In this document: one piece after another, positions 25,523 to 31,838 of the stretch | Layout: each line of letters begins with the position of its first letter | How positions within the stretch are numbered: position 1 is the first letter of the stretch | Source: Chloroflexota bacterium | Lineage (GTDB): Bacteria > Chloroflexota > Anaerolineae > Promineifilales > Promineifilaceae | Direction of reading: 5' to 3' | DNA length: 32,481 nt | Assembly: GCA_013112725.1 (NCBI GenBank) | Contig: JABFFZ010000068.1 | Span: forward strand, 1-32,481 | Position numbers and translations under genes: made by a program | Notes under the pieces: generated by a model | What the model saw: only the letters and a program-made list of their open reading frames with translations | Database searches by the model: none | Told to the model about the DNA's origin: nothing

Positions 25523-25551
25523 ATTTTGCGGAATACACGCTCCCCTGTCAA
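25523..25551 (-). promoter_or_regulatory. Predicted fabH promoter
   Basis: On the minus strand a perfect TTGACA (25551-25546) and CAAAAT (25528-25523, 4 of 6 consensus) are 17 bases apart. A further short inverted repeat (25543-25548 / 25555-25560) overlaps the -35 box. Confidence 0.6.
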
Positions 25552-25698
25552 AACACAGGGTATCCAGTTCGGTTACGATAGAGCAAAGGGTTCACCTGGC
25601 AGCGACGCCAATTCAATGAGAAATATGAAAGCCAGTGGTTTTTCCTATGGACAGACGCCGTCACCTGGCTATGCTTATAGGGGATAAGGTGACCAACC

Positions 25699-27903
25699 AT
25701 GAACGAAACGATTCGCGTGATTCCTCCCTCTGATCCGGAACCGGACAGGCCGCGCTGGCTGCCGTGGCTGGCTGCCGGTTGTTTGTTTATGCTGCTGTGC
25801 CTGGGCTGTGTGGGGGCCGTGGGTTTGGGTGGCGGCTATTATGCCTATGTCCAATTCCGTGAGGAGTCTGTGGCCAATGGCGCCGCCACCGAAGCGGCCC
25901 AGGCTGTATTGGGCGGCCCCGCGACTGTGCTTGAAGACACGGCTACTTCGGTGGCATCTGTCCCCGATGTGTTCACCCCTCAACCACCACCCACTGCCCC
26001 TATTGAAGATGCACCCACGGGCACCACCCAGCCGCCGGTAGAGACGCCAGCAGCAGAGGCAACGGCCTTATTCACCATTGATTTGCCCGTGCCCACCCAG
26101 GTCAACCAGATGCCTGTGCCTCCAAGAGCCGGGCAAGATCTGCAACAGCTTTACATAACGGAATACCCGGCGCATGATTATTATGATACGGCCGTGCGTC
26201 TGAACAACTACAGCGGCCCACGCACCATCACCGCCTCCACCTACCAGCCCGGCGACAGCCGTTCTTTTGCCGTTGATGGTGACAGAATTCAGGCTACGCT
26301 GGCCGCTGTAACCGAAAACACCTATTTCTGGGTGGCGGAGGGCGCCGATATCAACACCACCGATGTTGCCGCCGCCGCCAATCGCTTTGAGGCAATGTAT
26401 TACGAAACGTTGGTCAACCTGTTTGGGCCGGTCTGGCAGCCTGGCGTAGACAACGATCCCCGCTTTTCTGTGCTGCATCTGAGCAGTTCAGCCGCTGATG
26501 AGTTAGGGTTTTTCCGCGGCGAAGATGAATACCCACGCACCATTGCCCCTGACTCTAATGAGCAAGAAATTATTTACCTGAATATGGGTGAACTGGAAAT
26601 GGGTGAAGATTTGTATTATGCCACCCTGATACATGAAGTGCAGCATCTCATCCAATGGAATATGGACCCCGGTGAAGCAGCCTGGATGAATGAAGGGCTG
26701 TCGCAGTTAGCGGAGATAGCACTGGGTTTCACCGATACGGCCGAAACCATAGATTACCTGGAAAATCCGGCCACCCCCCTCAACAGTTGGAGCTATGATG
26801 ATGAGGTGATTTACGCCCACTATGCCGGGGCGTATTTGTTTCTGGTTTATGTGTGGGAGCAGTTGGGGGAAACGGCCGTGCAAGAGTTAGCCCGCCACCC
26901 GGCCACCGGCATGGCCGGCGTTTATGCCATCTTGCAAGGGTTCGCCCCCGACATTTCCCTGGAACAGTTTACGGCCAATTGGGCCGCAGCCAATTATCTG
27001 GATAATGGCGTCACGGTGGCGGGGGTGGCAGACGGCCGTTACCATTACCAAAATCTGACGTTACGGCGACCTACCCTGCACCAAAAAGCCACAGCCAACC
27101 AGCCGTATGACGAAGTAGACAGTCTGGCCCAATTTGGCGTGCATTATATTGACCTGCGCGAGTGGCGCGGCCCGGTAACGATCTCTTTTGCCGGGGACAC
27201 GGCCGTGCCACTCATAGAAGCCAATCTCAACCAGACCGCCGATAATCTCTTCTGGTATGCCCCCGCCGTTGATGAGATGAACGCCCGCCTCACCGGTCTC
27301 TATGATCTCAGCCACGTCAACCAGGCCACGCTCACCTATTCCACCTGGTATGACCTGGAAGAAGAGTATGATTTCGCCTACCTCTCCGTTTCCACTGATG
27401 GCGGCCAAACCTGGCAGACGCTCACCCCTGAACACAGCAGCCGGGGTGACAGAGGACGCGGGTATAACGGCCGTAGCGCCGCCAAACCCGGCGCCCAATA
27501 TGGTTGGCTTAAGGAAAATATCTCCCTCAATGCCTTCACCGGGCAGCCCATCCAGCTGCGCATTGACGTCATCACCGATTCCGGCATTACCGGGCAGGGA
27601 TTCGCCATAGACGATATTGCCGTCACCGGCCATCAGGCAGCCTCTTTCACCGACGGGCCGGAAAACTGGCAGGCCGAAGGTTTTGTCCTGACCGGTGGCT
27701 GGCTGCCCCAAAGATGGTCTGTACTCTTGATTGAAGAAAAAGTAGAAGGAGAAACCGGCCCGCGTGTTACCCCCCTGGCCCTGGATGACCTCAATCGCGG
27801 GCAATGGGTGGTGAATATGGGCAAAGGAGGCGGCGTGTTAATGATTATGCCGCAAACCCCCTTTGCCCATAATGATGCCAACTATTGGCTGAGCATCAGG
27901 TAA
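25699..27903 (+). CDS. Secreted HExxH zinc metallopeptidase with C-terminal beta domain
   Basis: The 734-residue protein has a cytoplasmic head, a membrane anchor/signal segment (about 23-50), a Thr/Pro-rich linker (50-130) and a catalytic domain with HEVQH (His312, Glu313, His316) and a downstream NEG with Glu332. This spacing fits gluzincin-type peptidases and resembles immune-inhibitor-A/M6-like proteins. Beyond residue 440 lie beta-rich domains, including a 'STWYDLEEEYDFAYLSVSTD' segment and GGQTWQTL, typical of a carbohydrate- or protein-binding jelly roll seen after such peptidases. The ATG at 25699 follows AAGGTGA. It is divergent from fabH. Likely acts outside the cell; the substrate is unknown. 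Confidence 0.85.
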   Translation: MNETIRVIPPSDPEPDRPRWLPWLAAGCLFMLLCLGCVGAVGLGGGYYAYVQFREESVANGAATEAAQAVLGGPATVLEDTATSVASVPDVFTPQPPPTAPIEDAPTGTTQPPVETPAAEATALFTIDLPVPTQVNQMPVPPRAGQDLQQLYITEYPAHDYYDTAVRLNNYSGPRTITASTYQPGDSRSFAVDGDRIQATLAAVTENTYFWVAEGADINTTDVAAAANRFEAMYYETLVNLFGPVWQPGVDNDPRFSVLHLSSSAADELGFFRGEDEYPRTIAPDSNEQEIIYLNMGELEMGEDLYYATLIHEVQHLIQWNMDPGEAAWMNEGLSQLAEIALGFTDTAETIDYLENPATPLNSWSYDDEVIYAHYAGAYLFLVYVWEQLGETAVQELARHPATGMAGVYAILQGFAPDISLEQFTANWAAANYLDNGVTVAGVADGRYHYQNLTLRRPTLHQKATANQPYDEVDSLAQFGVHYIDLREWRGPVTISFAGDTAVPLIEANLNQTADNLFWYAPAVDEMNARLTGLYDLSHVNQATLTYSTWYDLEEEYDFAYLSVSTDGGQTWQTLTPEHSSRGDRGRGYNGRSAAKPGAQYGWLKENISLNAFTGQPIQLRIDVITDSGITGQGFAIDDIAVTGHQAASFTDGPENWQAEGFVLTGGWLPQRWSVLLIEEKVEGETGPRVTPLALDDLNRGQWVVNMGKGGGVLMIMPQTPFAHNDANYWLSIR

Positions 27904-27959
27904 ATTTTCGGGTCTTCAGGGTTTCGTGGGGTTCAACGTGAAACGTGAAACATGATGCA

Positions 27960-28018
27960 TGATGCGTGATGCGTGACCGGAAAGCCCTCACGCATCACTC
28001 GTCACGCATCACGCATCA
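27960..28018. terminator. 18-bp inverted repeat between convergent genes
   Basis: Arms 27960-27977 and 28001-28018, built of repeated GATGCGT units, pair perfectly around a 23-base loop. It lies 57 bases past the peptidase stop and 58 bases past the stop of the convergent gene, so it could stop transcription from both sides. No T-run is present. Confidence 0.6.
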
Positions 28019-28075
28019 CGGTCTGTCAACCCCATGAATTCCCAAAGAGCCCAGGCTTCCGGGAAAATTTGTGAA

Positions 28076-29206
28076 CTAACCGCTGCAAAAATCAGCCGAC
28101 GTGGTGGTATTCCAGAACCAGTTATAGCTGAAATACGGCGAACCCTGGGCGCGAATGGCAATCTGGTTGAACCCTTTCACGCCATCAGGAATGGGCATGC
28201 TAAAGCGGGCCGTGCCGCCGCTGCCGGAATTAAACGTACCCGTCGGGAAGCCCAACAACCCTTGTGTGCCCATAGCCCCCATCGTCACTGTGAAGTTCAT
28301 ATTAGCCGGGTAATTGGCTGTTTGGAACTGCACCGAGCTATCACGTACCACCTGGCAAATTTTGATGGTGGGAATGCCCGTTACCGGCGGCGTCACCGGG
28401 GGAATACCGCCAGTGCCGCCGGTATTGCCACCGGTTGTGTTATTCCAGAACCAGTTATAGGCATAAAACGGATTGGCGTGGCGCGTTTGGGCGCGAATGG
28501 CAATGCGGGCCTGCCCGCGCAGTTCGGCCGGGATGTTGAAGGTTTGCTGGATGGCCCCGCCGGCGCCGGAATTGATCTCGCCCACTTTGATGCCGCCAAT
28601 GCCCTGCGTATACATCAGCCCCATGGTCACATCAAAAAGCTGGTTGGCCGGGAAATTGTTGGTCAAGATCGTCACGCTGGTATCGGTGGCGACGCTGACA
28701 ATGCTAAAGGTGGGGATACCTACGTAGCCGGGCGAAACTGGTGGTTGACCGCCGGTGTTGCCAGAGCTGCTTATGGTATTGTTCCAGAACCAGTTGAAGC
28801 TGTAGTACCCCCGAGCGCTGTCTAGCCGGATGGCAACTTGCTGCTGCCCTTTCAGAAAATTGGGAATGGCATAGGTGGCTGTACCATCACCCCGGCTGGA
28901 ATCAAAGGAACCCACTACTTCGCCGCCCAAACCGGCGGTGCCCATGTAATTCATGCGTACGGTGAAAATCTGGCCGAGCGGATAATTGTGGGTTTGAATG
29001 GTAACGGTCTGGTCCGTTACCACGCTGACAATGGAAATGGTAGGGATGGTCTGGCTGGCGGCGCTGGTGGTGCTGGCGCCCAGCAGCAGGAAGAGGGAAA
29101 GGGCAAACATGACCATTCCCAACAGTCGCCAGGGTAAACGGCCGTGCTGCCCTCCATTCGTTTTGCCCGTCGCCGGCAGACTCCCGTGATCAATTTGATT
29201 GGACAT
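28076..29206 (-). CDS. Secreted protein of three tandem copies of one ~90-residue domain
   Basis: The 376-residue protein has a signal peptide (hydrophobic LLGMVMFALSLFLLLGAS followed by AASQ). Three repeats start at IPTISIVSV, IPTFSIVSV and IPTIKICQV and each ends YNWFWN or FNWFWN. Every copy has NYP/NFP, a 'TVRM/DVTM/TVTM...G' strand, a Gly/Ser-rich turn, an IP segment and QxAIRxxxxxxxxY. The linkers are Gly/Pro/Thr-rich. I recognise no named family; the beta-strand pattern suggests an immunoglobulin-like surface fold. A start ATG at 29206 has a strong AAGGAGG. The leader contains a 29-bp palindrome. Probably an abundant exported surface or matrix protein (inference). Confidence 0.8.
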   Translation of the reverse strand: MSNQIDHGSLPATGKTNGGQHGRLPWRLLGMVMFALSLFLLLGASTTSAASQTIPTISIVSVVTDQTVTIQTHNYPLGQIFTVRMNYMGTAGLGGEVVGSFDSSRGDGTATYAIPNFLKGQQQVAIRLDSARGYYSFNWFWNNTISSSGNTGGQPPVSPGYVGIPTFSIVSVATDTSVTILTNNFPANQLFDVTMGLMYTQGIGGIKVGEINSGAGGAIQQTFNIPAELRGQARIAIRAQTRHANPFYAYNWFWNNTTGGNTGGTGGIPPVTPPVTGIPTIKICQVVRDSSVQFQTANYPANMNFTVTMGAMGTQGLLGFPTGTFNSGSGGTARFSMPIPDGVKGFNQIAIRAQGSPYFSYNWFWNTTTSADFCSG

Positions 29207-29282
29207 ACAAACCTCCTTATACAGTTGTTCGATAAAATAGGGAGTACGGCCGTTGGTCTGCCCTGGCAGGCAAACGATTGAA

Positions 29283-29311
29283 AGCAGTTTAATCTGTCAG
29301 ATTAAACTGCT
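29283..29311. promoter_or_regulatory. 29-bp perfect palindrome in the leader of the triple-repeat gene
   Basis: Fourteen-base arms around T29297 (core GTTTAATCTG/CAGATTAAAC) lie about 26-54 bases after the predicted transcription start and 77 bases before the ATG. Candidate operator or stabilising 5' hairpin. Confidence 0.75.
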
Positions 29312-29343
29312 CAGTTACCATACCCCTCATGCACCATGACCGC

Positions 29344-29349
29344 ATTATA
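29344..29349 (-). promoter_or_regulatory. Possible -10 box for the triple-repeat gene
   Basis: TATAAT on the minus strand, about 138 bases before the ATG. No good -35 was found. Confidence 0.45.
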
Positions 29350-29401
29350 TACCAACGAAGGGCATAATCTGACATTTTAGCCGGCGGTTAAAACCGCGCC
29401 T

Positions 29402-29464
29402 ACACGTGCAAAGTCGGCCTTCGCCGACTGGGCCCCAGACCGCGCAGGCGGTCTTTGCACGTGT
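29402..29464. repeat. 63-bp cloverleaf: 12-bp stem enclosing three hairpins
   Basis: The outer stem pairs 29402-29413 with 29453-29464 perfectly. Inside, with no unpaired joints, lie three hairpins: 414-427 (5 bp, loop CTTC), 428-438 (4-5 bp, centre C) and 439-452 (5 bp, loop GCAG); add 29000 to these numbers. The element lies between the V4R gene terminator and the promoter of the triple-repeat gene. It is not a tRNA (no anticodon or T-loop features). One copy was seen; a related architecture occurs at 31770-31824. Confidence 0.85.
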
Positions 29465-29563
29465 TGCCGCGAATTCCATTCGCCGGGCAAAATGACACTT
29501 TATGGCCTTTGACAGTATACAACAAGATTATGTCACGTTCTGTAGAACATTCATTCGTTATGT

Positions 29564-29604
29564 AAAAAAAAGCCCACCGGCTGGTCTGGCAACCGGTGGG
29601 CTTT
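29564..29604 (-). terminator. Rho-independent terminator of the V4R gene
   Basis: Arms 29593-29604 and 29569-29580 form a 12-bp GC-rich stem (core GCCCACCGG) with a 12-base loop. On the minus strand it is followed by a run of T. It begins 27 bases after the stop codon at 29631. Confidence 0.88.
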
Positions 29605-29630
29605 GTCTGCAAAGTGAAAACGGGGAAACG

Positions 29631-30266
29631 TTACATGGGGTTCTTTTCAATCACAATGACGCCGACCTCATCCCCTTTGGCAATACAGTGGGTGGGTGTG
29701 ACGTTATATCGTTTATCGGCATCGGCAAAATTTTCCAATGCCCCTTGCAAAACCCCAACTGCCAGATAACAGACAGGAGAATCAGATGTCCGGCCTGTAC
29801 ACATGGGGCACACATGGATATTCCAATACCAGGCCGTATCGTCCTCTTCCACACTGACGTGCTGATCACTCACCTGGTTAAAAAACTTGGCAAAAAATTG
29901 CAGACCCAACGATACACGCCGCTCAAAAGAACCAATTTTCATGGCGGCGCGGGCCGCTTTGGCAATCTGCCCAAAATGCTCAACGCCATCATTCAGCGTC
30001 TTTTTACCGGCGCGGGTGGCAAAGGCGCGCGCCCCTCTGGGGCCATACATATCCCAATAAGCCTGCTGCAACTTGCCCACCTGGTCAAAGGGGAATTCCT
30101 TTTTCATATTATCAGGAGGATAGTTGCCAATATACTCCGGGAGTCCAGCCAGATTCAATAGCGAATTGACGCCATTTTTGCCGATGATTTCCTCTGTCGA
30201 AATCAAGAGGATGCGCATCCACCTGTTTGGGTAGAAACAATTTTCATTTTGTGTGCCTGAACTCAT
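29631..30266 (-). CDS. V4R (4-vinyl reductase-type) domain protein
   Basis: The 211-residue protein contains the V4R signature in its second half: CPMC (Cys153, Cys156), PVC (Cys166) followed by LAVGVLQGALENF, then THC (Cys194) and a GDEVGVIVI strand. V4R domains bind small hydrophobic molecules and may carry zinc; they occur in BchJ-like and transcription-linked proteins. The N-terminal half (residues 15-140) is helical with EEIIGKNGVNSLLNLAGL, as in stand-alone V4R proteins. No DNA-binding domain is evident, so the role is likely ligand sensing. GGAGG precedes the ATG at 30266. Monocistronic, with its own terminator. No ACGGCCGT lies inside this gene, unlike nearly all neighbours. Confidence 0.85.
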   Translation of the reverse strand: MSSGTQNENCFYPNRWMRILLISTEEIIGKNGVNSLLNLAGLPEYIGNYPPDNMKKEFPFDQVGKLQQAYWDMYGPRGARAFATRAGKKTLNDGVEHFGQIAKAARAAMKIGSFERRVSLGLQFFAKFFNQVSDQHVSVEEDDTAWYWNIHVCPMCTGRTSDSPVCYLAVGVLQGALENFADADKRYNVTPTHCIAKGDEVGVIVIEKNPM

Positions 30267-30303
30267 TTTTACCTCCAACAACCGAGTGACTTGTGGATTG
30301 AGA

Positions 30304-30331
30304 CCCTATGGGTTTGATAAAACCTTTAGGG
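30304..30331 (-). repeat. Leader hairpin of the V4R gene
   Basis: CCCTA...TAGGG and GGTTT...AAACC pair around a four-base loop with a small internal bulge, between the predicted -10 box and the ribosome-binding site. Confidence 0.5.
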
Positions 30332-30360
30332 CCTTGCCTGATTTTAGCAAGAGCGCGCTA

Positions 30361-30366
30361 ATTATA
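30361..30366 (-). promoter_or_regulatory. Possible -10 box of the V4R gene
   Basis: TATAAT on the minus strand about 95 bases before the ATG. No convincing -35 was seen. Confidence 0.45.
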
Positions 30367-30482
30367 TACACCTGTACAAATCTTACATGATCAAAACAGG
30401 GTGGATTACCTGGGAAAATTATACTATGTCTACTTGATGCCTTCAATGATAGCGCATTTTTTCAAAAAGTGCCTACACATTA

Positions 30483-30512
30483 TTGACAGGCAAACCAGCC
30501 TTTTGTTATAAT
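30483..30512 (+). promoter_or_regulatory. Consensus promoter of the propeller gene
   Basis: Perfect TTGACA (30483-30488) and TATAAT (30507-30512) are separated by 18 bases. Transcription would start near 30519, about 110 bases before the ATG at 30629, which has AAGGAGG at 30614-30620. Confidence 0.85.
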
Positions 30513-30628
30513 GCCCGCCATGGGAGTAATGTTTAGCCAGATTTCCCTATAGTGTGTGCCATAAGCCAGATACCAACTGCCGGTAAGTTACCGGGAGATG
30601 GTCGTTTCTGGCAAAGGAGGAAAACAAG

Positions 30629-31766
30629 ATGCCTGGTTTGTTGTTGATATTACGTAGATTTTGTCCTTTGTTGATCGTGGCTCTATTAGCGCCGTCTGTT
30701 ACCCAGTCGGCCATTAGCCAGCCACCTGTGCTGCCTGGCCCTGCCGGGCCGCCGATGGCAACCACCGGAGTGGTTTTTGTGCAATTCCCCGAAGACGGGG
30801 GGGGGGGTAACAACTACGCTCTATCCGCTGGGCAGTGACGACGATATGCCCGTTCTGCCCCAGGCCATCCCCCTCTATAGCCAGCCAGACCCGCCCCGCT
30901 GCCGGACCGACGCCGTCCACGCCTCCCCCAATGGCGCTGCCCTCCTACTGCAATACAATTGTGAAGACACCCTCTTTGCCCGGTTGCTTGACCTGAATAA
31001 TCCCGATGCCGTTACCCTGTTAAACCAGGGTTACTTTATGAACTGGTCGCCGGATGGCGCGTGGCTGCTCTTCCGCGACATCGAAACGGGCCAGGTATGG
31101 CTTATCCCTGTTAACGGCGGCGAGTGGCAGCCGCTTGATCTGCCCGCCGGTACCTATGACGCGGCCTTTGCCCCGGACGGCCAGCGCGTGTTATATGCAG
31201 CCTCAGTTGGCCTGGGTTTTGGCAGCGAGATGGGCGTTCTGAATCTGGCCGATGGCCGCCTGGCTCCCTGGCAAACGTTTCCCGACCAGCTAGTGGCTCA
31301 CGCCGCCTGGTCGCCGGATGGTAATGTCCTGGCTTATGTGCTGCTGCCGGACACCAACATACCTTTTGTCATCGGTGAATTGTGGCTGGCTGAACCAACC
31401 AGCGGCCAGCAGCTAACCCTGTTGGCAGAAGTGGATGCCGGGCATGGTTATGCGCCGGCCTGGTCGCCAGACAGCGCCAGCCTGGTCTACGTCCACCGGG
31501 AAAACCCGGATGACATTCAGGCGGACCTTGAGCCGCTGGCCTTACGCAGCAATCTGTACCAGGTAGACGTGTATGCCGGTACGGTAACGCCCATTACCCA
31601 ATTTGCGGACAGTCTGGTCTATGACGCTGTTTGGTCGCCGGATGGTTTGCTGGCCTTCACTGCTGATGATGCCATCTGGATGTGGACGCCTGGGGAAACG
31701 GCCGTACCGGTCAGCCCACCCGGTATTCACCGCCATCCTACCTGGTTATCAGCCCCTATCCCATAA
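30629..31766 (+). CDS. Secreted TolB/PD40-type beta-propeller protein, frame broken at an 11-G tract
   Basis: The start (ATG 30629, AAGGAGG) encodes a signal peptide (RRFCPLLIVALLAPSVTQSA) and runs to VVFVQFPEDGGGG, then stops at TGA 30836-30838. The other frame continues from the G tract as GGGVTTTLYPLGSDD to 31766 and holds WSPDG-type blades (NWSPDGAWLLF, AFAPDGQRVLY, AWSPDGNVLAY, AWSPDSASLVY, VWSPDGLLAF). Joined, these give a ~379-residue exported TolB-like beta-propeller. With 10 G instead of 11 the gene would be intact, so this is a sequencing error, a phase-variable tract or a slippage site. A start within the second frame (30777) has no ribosome-binding site. The strong promoter argues that the gene is expressed. 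Confidence 0.82.
30797..30807 (+). repeat. 11-G homopolymer causing a +1 frame change
   Basis: Eleven consecutive G at the junction between the signal-peptide frame and the propeller frame. Removing one G restores a single open frame. Confidence 0.85.
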
Positions 31767-31769
31767 TCC

Positions 31770-31824
31770 GTTTGTAGTAGGCACTTCAGTGCCCTTTCAT
31801 GGCGATGAATCGCCTACTACGAAC
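31770..31824. repeat. Multi-hairpin element before the lipoprotein gene
   Basis: An 11-bp outer stem (31770-31780 with 31814-31824, one G-T pair) encloses two hairpins: 31781-31792 (GCACT/AGTGC) and 31801-31814 (GGCGAT/ATCGCC, sharing its last base with the stem). The 8-base spacer between them is unpaired. It fills the gap between the propeller gene and the lipoprotein gene, ending two bases before the GAGGAGG ribosome-binding site. Confidence 0.75.
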
Positions 31825-31838
31825 CTGAGGAGGTCAGT

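Noticed and set aside
27061..27804. 247-codon minus-strand frame inside the peptidase gene
   Set aside because: Shadow of the beta-rich C-terminal domain of the metallopeptidase.
29402..29464. tRNA or tRNA-like gene
   Set aside because: The cloverleaf has a 12-bp closing stem and three minimal hairpins, with no D-arm, anticodon or TTC-loop features.
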